From assembly GCF_004382795.1 (NCBI RefSeq), contig NZ_SMSG01000004.1:124001-188000 (forward strand): a stretch of DNA of 64,000 nt, in the 5' to 3' direction. How positions within the stretch are numbered: the stretch's first letter is position 1; each line of letters starts with the position of its first letter. The position numbers and the translations under genes were made by a program. Origin of the DNA: Cumulibacter soli. GTDB taxonomy: Bacteria > Actinomycetota > Actinomycetes > Mycobacteriales > Antricoccaceae. Under the pieces are notes generated by a model, which saw only the letters and a list, made by a program, of their open reading frames with translations, searched no databases and was not told the origin of the DNA. This document shows positions 26,268-35,820 of this stretch, piece after piece.

Positions 26268-27554
26268 CTAGGACAAGCGCGCGAGGCTACGCAGATCGCC
26301 CAGGTCGCGCAACACCGTCGGCTCACCCGCGGACGACAGGTCGGTCATGAACCGCTCCGGGTCGACCAGCACGATGCCGATTCCATCGAGCGCGAACCGG
26401 CGCATCCCCTCGGCCAGCATCCGCTGCGCGACGTCGTTCAACGACGACACCCGACGTAGATCGAGCACCAGCTGCTCGTGCTTGTCGTGATCGTCGGCGA
26501 GCAACCGCAATACCCGTTCGGCGCCACTGAACTGGATCGCACCCTGCAAACTGCACACCCGGATCGTGCCGCCACGCGGCGAGCGCAACACCCGATCGCG
26601 TCGTACGACCGCCCGCGCCGGTTCGGCGCCCTCCATAATGTGCATACCCATATCGCGCGACATCCGGTCACACAATCGAACGCCGCGAAGACTATTGCCG
26701 TGCTCATCGAGTCGCGGGGAAAGTGTCGCGATGCCGACCTGCCCGGGCAGGACGCCGAGGATGCCGCCAGCCACGCCGCTCTTCGCCGGGAAGCCCACAT
26801 TGGACATCCAATCACCGGCTGCGTCATACATTCCGCAGGTCATCATCACGCTGAGTACCTGACGCACCACCGATGGCGCGACGACCTGCTCGCCGGTGAC
26901 CGGCTGTACGCCGCCGTTGGCGAACGTAGCGCCCATCAGCGCCAGATCGCGCAGCGTGACGTTGATCGAACATTGCCGCGTGTAGCCCTCGACGATCTGC
27001 AACGGGTCAACTGTGAATACGTCGTAACTGCGCAGCATGTTGGCGATCGCGCGGTTGCGGTAGGCCTCACTGAGCTCGGACCGGTACACCGCCTCGTCGA
27101 CCTCGAGGTTTCGCCCCGCGAATGCCGACAGCCCGCGGTGCACCTTCTCGAACCGTTCGGTCGGTGAATCGGCGGGTCCACCGATCAGCGAGTGCGTGGT
27201 CAACGCGCCAGCGTTGATCATCGGATTCAGCGGACGCCCAGATCCCTTCTCCAGCGACAATTCATTGAACGCCTCACCGCTGGGCTCGACCCCGACGCTG
27301 CGCAGCACGTAGTCGAGCCCGTGCTCGTCGATCGCGAGCGCATAGACAAACGCCTTCGAGATCGACTGGATCGAGAACGGCAAGTCGGTGTCGCCCGCGC
27401 CGTACACCACACCATCGATGGTCGACACACAGACACCCAGCCGATCGGAGTCAGCGTTGGCGAGTTCCGGGATATAAGCGGCATTCGCTCCAGGATTGTC
27501 TGCACCACAGTCATGCAGGATCTCGGTGAGGTAGTCGGTGACAGGGGTCTGCAT
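26268..27554 (-). CDS. glsA: Glutaminase with C-terminal STAS domain
   Basis: A 428-residue protein. The first approximately 305 residues are a serine-dependent beta-lactamase-fold glutaminase (glutamine to glutamate plus ammonia), with the S-x-x-K motif in FSIQSISKAF, NPMINAGAL, CSINVTLRDLALMGATFANGG and KSGVAGGI. The last 110 or so form a STAS domain (CSLQGAIQFSGAERVLRLL, LVLDLRRVSSLNDVAQRML), a fusion seen in actinobacterial glutaminases. It is a single gene upstream of the ADH gene. Confidence 0.92.
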   Translation of the reverse strand: MQTPVTDYLTEILHDCGADNPGANAAYIPELANADSDRLGVCVSTIDGVVYGAGDTDLPFSIQSISKAFVYALAIDEHGLDYVLRSVGVEPSGEAFNELSLEKGSGRPLNPMINAGALTTHSLIGGPADSPTERFEKVHRGLSAFAGRNLEVDEAVYRSELSEAYRNRAIANMLRSYDVFTVDPLQIVEGYTRQCSINVTLRDLALMGATFANGGVQPVTGEQVVAPSVVRQVLSVMMTCGMYDAAGDWMSNVGFPAKSGVAGGILGVLPGQVGIATLSPRLDEHGNSLRGVRLCDRMSRDMGMHIMEGAEPARAVVRRDRVLRSPRGGTIRVCSLQGAIQFSGAERVLRLLADDHDKHEQLVLDLRRVSSLNDVAQRMLAEGMRRFALDGIGIVLVDPERFMTDLSSAGEPTVLRDLGDLRSLARLS

Positions 27555-27637
27555 CAAGAACTCCAGCCGGGTCGCGGGATGTGCGGTGGACTATCAATCA
27601 CGCCGAATCAGCGCCAGGGGCGCTCATACGTCAGGCT

Positions 27638-28432
27638 TCAGGACCCGGCGACTCGCTGTTCGTACGGCACCTCATGCATAGTCACCTGCACCTCGTCGCC
27701 GACGCGGATCGTGCCCTCGGTACGTGGGATCGAGTTGACCGCGAACATGATCTCTCGCCCGCCGCCGATCTGCGGCAGCGCTCGTCGCTGGCCGAGCGCG
27801 TGCAACGGCTGCTTGCCCTTGTCCAAACTCTCCGGGTCGATCGTGATCATCACACACCGCCCGGATAGTTTCACCAAGTCGATCACCACGTCGCCGATCT
27901 GAATCATCGCGATGTCGTCCTCGACGAACGGTCCGGGGAGCCCGTCGAGCACGATCGAGGGCCGGAAGCGTTCCATCCCGACCGGCTGGTCCAGCCACCG
28001 GTTTACCTCTGCTAAAGACTGCGTCGAGGCGACCGTGAGCGGATACCCGTCGGCGTACATCGTCTGCCCGCCGCCGAAACCGGTGGCGCGGCGATGTTTA
28101 CGCGGGAAGCGCACGACCCGCACCTCACGCCCGACAACCTCACTGACGATCGCCGCTGCCGCATCACCCTGGTCTTCCCCAAGGCCCTGCCAGGAGAACA
28201 CATTCGCCGGCCGGATATCGCCCGTCGGTTCACAGGCCGCGACGACGCGAGCAGAGTTCACGAGCATCAGCGGCGGGACTTCACGCGCGGTGACCAGCGT
28301 GCCGTCCGGATCGATCACCATGTATTCACGGTCTCCGCGGATCCCGTTGGCGAGGACATCCGCCTCGGTCATCTCAATCCGCCGCCCCGACTTCAGCGGG
28401 TAGCGGAACAGTGCCGAGACCGTGACCGTCAC
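27638..28432 (-). CDS. MOSC domain protein with N-terminal MOSC_N beta-barrel
   Basis: A 264-residue protein. The N-terminal MOSC_N domain is recognisable from VSALFRYPLKSGRRIEM and GDREYMVIDPDG. The MOSC domain follows with RFRPSIVLDGLPGPFVEDD, VVIDLVKLSGRCVMITIDPES with the conserved Cys that carries sulfur or molybdenum, and a C-terminal KPLHALGQRRALPQIG-like segment. Such proteins are molybdenum/sulfur-related carriers or reductases (mARC-like). The GTG start overlaps the purB stop by 4 nt, so it is translated with purB. Confidence 0.85.
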   Translation of the reverse strand: MTVTVSALFRYPLKSGRRIEMTEADVLANGIRGDREYMVIDPDGTLVTAREVPPLMLVNSARVVAACEPTGDIRPANVFSWQGLGEDQGDAAAAIVSEVVGREVRVVRFPRKHRRATGFGGGQTMYADGYPLTVASTQSLAEVNRWLDQPVGMERFRPSIVLDGLPGPFVEDDIAMIQIGDVVIDLVKLSGRCVMITIDPESLDKGKQPLHALGQRRALPQIGGGREIMFAVNSIPRTEGTIRVGDEVQVTMHEVPYEQRVAGS

Positions 28433-29736
28433 GACAGCTCCGCGAGCCGCTCGAACGTGCCGGCGAGACGATCGACGTACCGCTGCGGTTCGCAGACTTT
28501 ATCGAGGCGGGCCTCGTCAAGCGTCTTGCCCGCCACCGACGCCGCCGTACGCAAGGTCTCGCGGAACGGTGTACCGGTGTTCCAGGTCTCCATGGCTGCC
28601 CCCTGCACCAGAGCGTACGCGTCTTCGCGCGACATTCCGGCGTCAACGAGTTCCAGCAGTACGACGGAGGTGTAGATCAGCCCGCCGGATGATTCCAGGT
28701 TCGCGATCATCCGATCGCGGTTCACGATCAGGCCCGAGGCCAGGCGCGTGGCGATGTTCAGCATGTAATCGACCGTGATTGATGCGTCCGGCAACGCGAT
28801 GCGCTCGACCGAGGAGTGCGAAATATCGCGTTCGTGCCATAACGGGATGCCCTCCATCACCGGCGTGGTGTAGCCGCGCACCAGTCGAGCCAGGCCAGCC
28901 AAGCGTTCGGAGATGATCGGGTTCTTCTTATGCGGCATCGCCGACGAACCCTTCTGCCCCTTACCGAATGGCTCCTGCAGTTCGCGGACCTCGGTGCGCT
29001 GACCGTGCCGCACCTCCAGGGCGAATGTCTCCAGCACGGTTGCGATGATCGCCAGCGCGTTCACCCATTCGGCGATTCCGTCGCGGATGATCACCTGGGT
29101 AGAAACCGGGCTCGGCTTCAGTCCGAGATTCTCCGCGACCTGCTTCTCGATATCCGGATCGATGTTCGAGTAGGTGCCGACCGCACCGGAGATCGCAACC
29201 ACGCCGACCGCCTCGCGAGCGCGCAGTAGCCGGTCTCGCGAACGCGCCAAGGCGAACGTGATGTCGGCGACCCGATGGCCCCACGTGTCCGGTTCGGCAT
29301 GGATGCCGTGGGTGCGTCCGACCTTGATCGCGTCCTTATGTTCCAGCGCGTGATCACGCAGAACGCCGATCAGGTTGTTGAGTTTGCTGAGGATCTCATC
29401 GGTGGCCTCGGTGAGGACGACGGCGAGCGCGGTATCGAGCAGATCCGAACTGGTCATGCCGAAGTGCACGTAGGCAGCGGCCTCGCGTGGCGTGGTGTTG
29501 TCCGCCCACGCGGTCAGGAACGCGATCACGTCGTGCTGCGTGGTCTTCTCGATCTCGTCGACGTCCTTCGCGTTCGGCGGCGGCGCGTTACGGACCGGCT
29601 CCACGCTGTCGGCGGGCACGGTACCGGCGGCGGCGTGCGCAGCGAGGACCTCCACCTCGACCTTGCACCACACCTCATACTTGTGCGCATCGCTCCAGAT
29701 CCGGCCCATTTCGGGGAGGGTGTAGCGCTCAATCAC
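28429..29736 (-). CDS. purB: Adenylosuccinate lyase
   Basis: A 435-residue member of the fumarase/aspartase superfamily acting twice in purine synthesis. Motifs: RYTLPEMGRIW at the start (GTG codon), YVHFGMTSSDLLDTA, KVGRTHGIHAEPDTWGHRV with the catalytic His, and the signature loop GSSAMPHKKNPI. First gene of the purB-MOSC unit. The other pur genes nearby (23972, 35821, 39723) are not in the same operon. Confidence 0.96.
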   Translation of the reverse strand: MIERYTLPEMGRIWSDAHKYEVWCKVEVEVLAAHAAAGTVPADSVEPVRNAPPPNAKDVDEIEKTTQHDVIAFLTAWADNTTPREAAAYVHFGMTSSDLLDTALAVVLTEATDEILSKLNNLIGVLRDHALEHKDAIKVGRTHGIHAEPDTWGHRVADITFALARSRDRLLRAREAVGVVAISGAVGTYSNIDPDIEKQVAENLGLKPSPVSTQVIIRDGIAEWVNALAIIATVLETFALEVRHGQRTEVRELQEPFGKGQKGSSAMPHKKNPIISERLAGLARLVRGYTTPVMEGIPLWHERDISHSSVERIALPDASITVDYMLNIATRLASGLIVNRDRMIANLESSGGLIYTSVVLLELVDAGMSREDAYALVQGAAMETWNTGTPFRETLRTAASVAGKTLDEARLDKVCEPQRYVDRLAGTFERLAELS

Positions 29737-29949
29737 GCGGGGCTCCTTCGTCGTACGGTCGCGGCCTCCTGCGATTCTTCCCTATCGGCGCCACCCTCGG
29801 CAGACCCGGTCGGCGCGGAGGAGATACCGCCGTTGTGCGGCGGCCGTCTGCGCCGTACGCCGCGTCTTCGACCGCGCGGCATCGCCCTCGGACGCGGCGC
29901 GCCCATAGACTTCGGAAGGGTCATGCCCATCGAGGACGGGAGTCGCAAA

Positions 29950-31155
29950 GTGCCACGTTCGAACGACGCGCCGGAGGGCGCGGGTCCCCCCGCGCCGAAG
30001 GGCGAGGCTCGCCCCAAGCCGGCGGCCAATCCCGTGCACCTTCCGTGGCCCAAGCGCAACTCCGACCTCGTCACGCCCAGCCTGAATGCCATGGCCAACT
30101 GGGCCTGGCGCTTCCTGCTCGTCGTCGCCGCATTGTGGGTGCTTGCCTACATCCTCGGATTCCTCTCCACCGTCACGATCCCGCTGGCCATCGCGGTGCT
30201 GCTAGCGGCCTTGCTGATGCCGGCGAAGAACTGGCTCCTGCGGCACCGGATGAATCCGATGTTGGCCACGATCGTGGTCTTCGTCGGCGGACTGGTACTG
30301 GTCATCGGCTTGATCACGTTGGTAATCCAGCAGTTCGTGCAAGGCGCACCAATGCTCGCCGAACAGGCAACGGGAGGCCTGGACCAGGTCCGCGAATGGT
30401 TGGCCGGTCTCGGCTGGCAGATCAGCGACGCCCAACTCAACGGTTGGTTCGACACCGCTACGGACTGGATCGGCGACAACTCCGACATGATCACGTCGGG
30501 GGCGCTGAATACGGCAATCTCCGCCGGGCACTTTTTAGCAGGGTTCCTGCTCGCACTATTCAGCTTGTTCTTCTTCCTGAAGGACGGCGCGAAGATCTGG
30601 GCGTGGCTGCTGAAGTTCGTTCCCGCCCAGTCCCGGGGGGCTGTCGACGGCGCTGCCGAACGGTCCTGGGCGACACTGGGCGGTTATGTCAAAGCCACAG
30701 CGCTCGTAGCACTGGTCGACGCGGTCGGTATCGGTATCGGTTTGCTCATCCTGCAAGTTCCGCTGGTCGTCCCACTCGCTGCGCTGGTCTTCTTGAGCGC
30801 GTTTATTCCGATGATCGGCGCGACGCTGTCCGGCGCGGTCGCGGTGCTGATCGCACTGGTCACGGTGAACCCGCTGACGGCACTCCTCACCCTCGGTGTC
30901 GTAGTCCTGGTGCAGCAGCTCGAGTCAAACTTCCTGCAGCCGCTACTGCTCGGTAAGGCCGTTAAAGTACACCCGCTGGCGGTCATTCTGTCGATCGCGG
31001 CAGGCGCACTGATCGCTGGGGTCATCGGCGCCTTGCTCGCGGTGCCCGTCGCTGCAGCCGCAAACGCCGCACTCAAATTCTTGCGTCAGGAGCCAACCCC
31101 TATCGACACCGAGAAGACACCCCACACATCCACAGACGCCGCGCCGGATCTGTAG
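29950..31155 (+). CDS. AI-2E family transporter (UPF0118 membrane protein)
   Basis: About 401 residues with an N-terminal Pro-rich cytosolic stretch and roughly eight TM segments. Examples are WAWRFLLVVAALWVLAYILG, ATIVVFVGGLVLVIGLITLV, FLLALFSLFFFLKDGAKIW and TALVALVDAVGIGIGLLIL, then a long periplasmic/linker domain and a C-terminal QPLLLGKAVKVHPLAVIL typical of the family. I chose the GTG at 29950 with GGGAG 7 nt upstream; an ATG at 29923 has its purine tract only 2 nt away. Longer open sequence back to 29275 lies over purB and is not coding. Substrate unknown. Confidence 0.85.
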   Translation: MPRSNDAPEGAGPPAPKGEARPKPAANPVHLPWPKRNSDLVTPSLNAMANWAWRFLLVVAALWVLAYILGFLSTVTIPLAIAVLLAALLMPAKNWLLRHRMNPMLATIVVFVGGLVLVIGLITLVIQQFVQGAPMLAEQATGGLDQVREWLAGLGWQISDAQLNGWFDTATDWIGDNSDMITSGALNTAISAGHFLAGFLLALFSLFFFLKDGAKIWAWLLKFVPAQSRGAVDGAAERSWATLGGYVKATALVALVDAVGIGIGLLILQVPLVVPLAALVFLSAFIPMIGATLSGAVAVLIALVTVNPLTALLTLGVVVLVQQLESNFLQPLLLGKAVKVHPLAVILSIAAGALIAGVIGALLAVPVAAAANAALKFLRQEPTPIDTEKTPHTSTDAAPDL

Positions 31156-31217
31156 TAGACAGGACACCACAGAGATCGATCGACGCTGATGACGCGTGCC
31201 GAGTCGAGGAGGCTCAC

Positions 31218-31685
31218 GTGGCGCATTCACAGTTCAAACTGAGCCTGCCATCGACCTGGACAACGATCGACGCCGTCGGTGACAGCGTGACCGAAGCGAT
31301 CCGTTACGGCACCGACCTACGTCGGGACGCAGTACTGCGACTGGAAAGCCGGACTTTCTCTGGACATCTCTCGGCCAGTGACGCTGCGGACCTCACCATT
31401 GGCCGACTGTGCGCGCAGAACCCGCACATGCAGGTCTCGCAGACCATCAACCACGACTACGGCACCAGCAGCCAGGCGGTCCGCATCGTCGTCGACGGCT
31501 CACAAGATCCGCCGATCGCGACCGCCTACGTGATGATCGCCGAGAAGCCCGAAAATGTGCGACATCGCGTCGTACCCACCGTGATTATTCAATGGGCCGC
31601 CCCGGACGCCGGAACGCTAGGGCCGGAGTTTGATCACGTCATCAGCTCGTTTAGGTTCACCCCGCGCGCACCTTTGGGCGAGTAG
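31218..31685 (+). CDS. Small conserved protein, possibly LpqN/PsbP-like fold
   Basis: A 155-residue protein from a GTG with a strong GAGGAGG site. The beginning FKLSLPSTWTTID, then YVMIAEKPENVRHRVVPTVIIQW and a final FDHVISSFRF, gives an alternating beta pattern like LpqN/LpqT and PsbP/Mog1-type proteins. That is a resemblance by pattern only. It has no signal peptide or lipobox, unlike LpqN. It lies 62 nt after the AI-2E transporter and 52 nt before sixA, so it is perhaps cotranscribed with both. Confidence 0.6.
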   Translation: MAHSQFKLSLPSTWTTIDAVGDSVTEAIRYGTDLRRDAVLRLESRTFSGHLSASDAADLTIGRLCAQNPHMQVSQTINHDYGTSSQAVRIVVDGSQDPPIATAYVMIAEKPENVRHRVVPTVIIQWAAPDAGTLGPEFDHVISSFRFTPRAPLGE

Positions 31686-31737
31686 GCAATAATCACGGCC
31701 GTCGAGGCACCGGGCCCGGCGCTGATGAGGAGACTGA

Positions 31738-32244
31738 GTGAAGCAACTGATCATCCTGCGGCACGCCAAGACCGAGGCGACGGCCGCAGACGATTGGCAC
31801 CGCAACCTGACCGATCGTGGCCGCGCGCAAGCGCAGTCGCTCGCACCGACGATCGCCGCGCTGAACCTGAACGGTCTCGTGGTGTACACCTCGACCGCGC
31901 TACGCGCGATGCAGACGTGGGAAGAGATCGCGCCGGCGCTCGGTAGCGATGTCGACGTGCGGCCGACGAATGACCTGTACGTCTTCGACGCCGAAGACGT
32001 GCTCCAAGTGATCAGAGAGGTCGACGACAGCGTCAACAGCCTGATGATCGTCGGCCATAACCCCGGTTTGAGTTACCTGACGTCGATGGTGTGCGGCGAA
32101 GGCCTGCCCAATGACCGGGCGGTGGCCAAGAACGGCGAACTGCGCACCTGCCGCGGCGTCCTGCTCGAGTACGACGGCCAGTGGAGCGAGTTGTACTTGG
32201 AGGACTGCGGCGTGGCCGCCTATCTCTCGCCAACCGTCGACTAG
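31738..32244 (+). CDS. sixA: SixA-type phosphohistidine phosphatase
   Basis: A 168-residue histidine-phosphatase-superfamily protein. The catalytic motif is LIILRHAKTEA (His about residue 8), then LTDRGRAQAQSL and VYTSTALRAMQTWEEI. The second catalytic His is in LMIVGHNPGLSYLTSMV. Length and the RHAK form match SixA rather than a phosphoglycerate mutase. The GTG start follows GAGGAG by 5 nt. It probably removes phosphate from histidine of a phosphorelay or carrier protein; the partner is unknown. Confidence 0.85.
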   Translation: MKQLIILRHAKTEATAADDWHRNLTDRGRAQAQSLAPTIAALNLNGLVVYTSTALRAMQTWEEIAPALGSDVDVRPTNDLYVFDAEDVLQVIREVDDSVNSLMIVGHNPGLSYLTSMVCGEGLPNDRAVAKNGELRTCRGVLLEYDGQWSELYLEDCGVAAYLSPTVD

Positions 32245-32301
32245 CCAGTTGCCTTCTGCGGTCTCGCCATCCCACCGCTGCCCGACCAGCCCACAGATCG
32301 C

Positions 32302-32319
32302 CGGACCCCATCGGGTCCG
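32302..32319. terminator. Hairpin between convergent sixA and acyl-CoA ligase genes
   Basis: CGGACCC and GGGTCCG (7-nt arms, 4-nt loop) lie near the middle of the 131-nt convergent gap. Symmetry means it could act in both directions; there is no T tract. Confidence 0.5.
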
Positions 32320-32375
32320 ATCATCTATGGGGCCATCCGCTTGCCGTCGCAGAGCTGGCGCCAGGCAGCAGGTGG

Positions 32376-34130
32376 CTAGGCGCCGGGGATTTCCTCGTTG
32401 GCAGCCTTGCGTAACTTGTGCTTCTCGATCTTGTTCGTGGGAGTTTTCGGCAGTTCCTCGATCAGCCGGTACTGCCACGGTCGCATGAACTTTGGCATGT
32501 TCGCTTCGGCGTACGCCCGTAAGGACTCGTCGCTGGGCTGCTCGCCCGGCGCGGGCTGGATGAACGCGACGATCTCGTCCTCGTCCGAGCGCGGGCTTGG
32601 CACCGCGACAACTGCCGCGACCTCGACCTGCGAATGACCAGACAGAATCTCCTCGACGTGCACGCTGGAGATGTTCTCGCCACGCACTCGGATCCGGTCC
32701 CCGAGCCGGTCCAGGAAGAAGTAGTACCCCTCGTCGTCCTGCACCGCCGAATCGCCTGTGTGGAACCACTGGTTACGGTTCGCTTCCAGCGTCTTATCCG
32801 GTTTGCCGAGATACTCGTCGTACAACAGGTACGGCAGTTTCTGCCGAATCGCCCAGTGCCCGGCCACACCCGGCGCACAGGGCTGATCATCCTCATCGAG
32901 CACAGCGCACTCAAAAAACGGCACCGGCAGCCCCATCGCGGCCTTGCGGCTGACCTTCTCAGCGGGCAGCACACATATCCCGTGCGCCTGAGCTTCGCTC
33001 CGCAACTGGGCCTGGGTCTTACCGCGGAACAGCTCGTCGGGTGTGCCCGCACCGGGCGCGCACTCCTCCAAGATGACAACGCACGGACACCCAGACTCGG
33101 TCTGCCCGAATCCGGCGCTGACCGAGTCGATACCAAACCGCGTCGCGAACTCCCGATGACGCACCGGCAACGGTTGCATATGCGCCTTGTTCAGCGTGTT
33201 GCGTCGATCGTCGGAACTCACTGGGTTCGCCAGCAGCCAAGGGATCATCACGTCCAGGATGATCGCGCTGGTGCACGACTGCGCAGCGATGCGCGACCAG
33301 AACTCCGACGGTGAGAACCTATCCCACAGCGCAACCGATGCCCCGGCCCACAACGCCATCGCGACGTTCGCGTACGCACCCCCGACGTGATACATCGGCA
33401 AATCGTTGTAGACAACGTCCTGCGGGGTCAGCCGGCTGCGCATTACCCAGGTGTACTGGTTGATCCAGCGGTGCGGATGAAGCACGCCCTTCGACGGACC
33501 GGTCGTACCCGAGGTGTAGATCAGACTGCACGGCGTCCGAAACGTGATCTCGACCTCCGGACGGGCCGCGGGCTGCTCGAGTATCGCGGCGCCGTCAGCC
33601 GGCATCGGCAAACCGTCCGGCGCCGCACCGGAGATCAGCACCTGCGGGCGTACGGCGAGACCGTCCCACACGGCCGCAACCCGATCGATCAGCGAATCTT
33701 GGCATAGGAGCATTACCGGCTTGGCATCATCGAGGGAGTACGACAACAACTGACCGGCATACTGGAAGTTGATTGGCCCGTAGATCGCGGCGGCCTTCCA
33801 GATCCCGAACATCCACACCGTCGCCGCGAACGGATCGGTAGCCAGCACACTCACCACGTCACCCGGTTCGACCCCGCGAGCGCGCAGATTGCCGGCGATC
33901 GCGTCCGAACGCGCGGCCAGTTCGCGATAGGTCAGCCGCGCACCAGTCGGGCCGTAGATGACCGCCGGTGCGTCCGGTCGCTGCTCAGCATGCCGATCCA
34001 GCGCCTCGATGATCGTGGCGCCGTCCGATTCCAGCATCGCCGTCAGTTCAGCGGTCTGCATCGCGGTCGGGCTTACAGCGTCCACGCTTGAGGCGGTCGA
34101 CCTAGCAGCGCCCACGTTCGAATCGGTCAT
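32376..34130 (-). CDS. AMP-dependent acyl-CoA ligase, CaiC-like
   Basis: A 584-residue adenylate-forming enzyme. The P-loop is SLIYTSGTTGPSKGVLHPHRW, then PMYHVGGAYANVAMAL, SAGFGQTESGCP, WFHTGDSAVQDDEGYY, DRIRVRGENISSVHVEE, and the C-terminal PKTPTNKIEKHKLR with the catalytic Lys. The ordering and the HVGG region resemble crotonobetaine/carnitine-CoA ligases. It is translationally coupled (4-nt overlap) to the carboxyltransferase gene upstream. The two could activate an acid and then carboxylate its CoA ester. Confidence 0.87.
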   Translation of the reverse strand: MTDSNVGAARSTASSVDAVSPTAMQTAELTAMLESDGATIIEALDRHAEQRPDAPAVIYGPTGARLTYRELAARSDAIAGNLRARGVEPGDVVSVLATDPFAATVWMFGIWKAAAIYGPINFQYAGQLLSYSLDDAKPVMLLCQDSLIDRVAAVWDGLAVRPQVLISGAAPDGLPMPADGAAILEQPAARPEVEITFRTPCSLIYTSGTTGPSKGVLHPHRWINQYTWVMRSRLTPQDVVYNDLPMYHVGGAYANVAMALWAGASVALWDRFSPSEFWSRIAAQSCTSAIILDVMIPWLLANPVSSDDRRNTLNKAHMQPLPVRHREFATRFGIDSVSAGFGQTESGCPCVVILEECAPGAGTPDELFRGKTQAQLRSEAQAHGICVLPAEKVSRKAAMGLPVPFFECAVLDEDDQPCAPGVAGHWAIRQKLPYLLYDEYLGKPDKTLEANRNQWFHTGDSAVQDDEGYYFFLDRLGDRIRVRGENISSVHVEEILSGHSQVEVAAVVAVPSPRSDEDEIVAFIQPAPGEQPSDESLRAYAEANMPKFMRPWQYRLIEELPKTPTNKIEKHKLRKAANEEIPGA

Positions 34131-35686
34131 GGCCGAGCTCCGAAATTCGGCCGCCCCACCAAACGAGGCAACACCTTGTAGGCGTCAAGCACCCAATCGC
34201 ATAGCAGCGCGCGAGTCTCTCGTGGATCGATCACATCGTCCACTCCGAACCGCTCGGCGGTGCGCAGCGGCGTACGGATCTTCTCCAGCCGCTCGTTGAT
34301 GTCGGCCAGCAGCGCGACCGGGTCATCGGAGGCCTCGAGTTCAGCGCGGTACGCCGCCTCGACACCACCTTCGACCGGCAACGATCCCCAGTCACCCGAC
34401 GGCCACGCCCACTGCGTGATGTGTCCGTGCCGGTTGACCTGGCCGGCCCCGCCAACCCCGAACACGCGGCGTACGACGACCTCCGCGACTGGAACATTTG
34501 CCTGGTACGCCGCCGTAATCGCGCGCGCACCATCGCGGATCGCCCCGGTCTGCTCGGCGGCCAGGCCAATCGCCAAGCCGGCCTGGTCGGTCAGCGAGAC
34601 GACCGGCAGGTGGAACGTGGTGCATAGATCGAACAGGCGCGTCATCGCCTTCGCGCCGGTCGCGGTGACCGCGGCTCCCTTGTATGGGTCAGTCGCGACG
34701 ACGCCCACAGGGTGACCGTCAAGTCGAGCGAGCCCGGTCCACACCGAGCCGCCGTACTCGGCGTAGGTGAACACCGAACCCGCGTCGAAGACGCCGTCCA
34801 GCAGCGTCTTCACCTTGTAGACCTTGCGGCGATCACGCGGGACCAGCGACAGCAGCGCCTCGTCCGCACGATCGACCGGGTCATCGTTATCGATGACTGG
34901 CGGCACTTCGTAGACGGACGACGGAAGGTACGACAGGAACCGACGAATTTCGGTGAACGCTTCCTCCTCCGAGGACACCCACCGTTCGATCGCGCCGTTT
35001 CGGGCGTGCACCGCGTACCCGCCGAGTTCTTCTTTATTTAGGTCGGCGCCAGTCGCGTGCAGCACAACTGGGGGCCCGGCGACGAAGAGCTGCGCCTGCT
35101 TCTTGACGAAGATGGCCAGGTGCGACATCGCCATCCGGCCGGCCCCGAGGCCCGCGACGGGACCGCCGCCGTACGCGACAACGGGTATGACCGACAGGTT
35201 ATCGACGACGAGGTCCCACCCGGGGTTGGCCGGTACGTACGTGTAACCGTCGGTCTCCAGAACCTTGACCGAACCGCCCCCGCCGGTACCCTCGATCAGC
35301 CGCACAATCGGCAGTTGCATCGCATTCGCGATCCGCTCGGCGTGAATCTGCTTGCCTTTGATTCCCGCGTCAGACGCGCCACCTCGCACGGTGAAGTCGT
35401 CGCCGCCGACGACAACCTTGCGACCGTCGATGCGGATCGTGCCGAGCACGAAGTTGCTCGAGCGCAGGTCGATGAGGTTGCCGTCCTCGTCGTACTCGCT
35501 GAAGCCTGATGTCGCGCCCACCTCTTTGAAGGTGCCTTCGTCGGCGAGCGCCTCGATCCGCTGCCGCACGTTCAGGCGGCCGTTATCGGCCTGGCGCTTG
35601 ACCTTGACCTCGCCGCCCATCCGCTGGACGAGCTTCTTGCGCTCGGCGATCTGCTCTACTTCACTGGACCAATCGGCACTCGACAC
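34127..35686 (-). CDS. Acyl-CoA carboxylase, carboxyltransferase (beta) subunit
   Basis: A 519-residue carboxyltransferase of the propionyl/methylcrotonyl/geranyl-CoA carboxylase family, with two crotonase-like halves. Seen: RLNVRQRIEALADEGTF, FTVRGGASDAGIKGKQIHAERIA, RLIEGTGGGGSVKV, GYAVHARNGAIERWVSSEEEAF, then in the second half VGVVATDPYKGAAVTATGAKAMTRLFDLC. No biotin carboxylase/biotin carrier gene is adjacent, so it must borrow an alpha subunit encoded elsewhere. It is first in a two-gene unit with the acyl-CoA ligase; the intended acyl-CoA is not evident. Confidence 0.88.
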   Translation of the reverse strand: MSSADWSSEVEQIAERKKLVQRMGGEVKVKRQADNGRLNVRQRIEALADEGTFKEVGATSGFSEYDEDGNLIDLRSSNFVLGTIRIDGRKVVVGGDDFTVRGGASDAGIKGKQIHAERIANAMQLPIVRLIEGTGGGGSVKVLETDGYTYVPANPGWDLVVDNLSVIPVVAYGGGPVAGLGAGRMAMSHLAIFVKKQAQLFVAGPPVVLHATGADLNKEELGGYAVHARNGAIERWVSSEEEAFTEIRRFLSYLPSSVYEVPPVIDNDDPVDRADEALLSLVPRDRRKVYKVKTLLDGVFDAGSVFTYAEYGGSVWTGLARLDGHPVGVVATDPYKGAAVTATGAKAMTRLFDLCTTFHLPVVSLTDQAGLAIGLAAEQTGAIRDGARAITAAYQANVPVAEVVVRRVFGVGGAGQVNRHGHITQWAWPSGDWGSLPVEGGVEAAYRAELEASDDPVALLADINERLEKIRTPLRTAERFGVDDVIDPRETRALLCDWVLDAYKVLPRLVGRPNFGARP

Positions 35687-35820
35687 ACGGACTCCCTCAT
35701 CAGGCGAATGATTTCCCTGGGCTCAAGTGATACCAGAGCGGAGTCAGATTGACGTGGTGTCGACCACGACGCGGGATACATCCGAGGGACTTCCCTCACG
35801 CGCGAGGACCGTGTTGCCAC

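Noticed and set aside
29275-29949. Long upstream extension of the AI-2E transporter frame
   Set aside because: It is antisense to purB and has no membrane-protein features; the GTG at 29950 has a good ribosome site.
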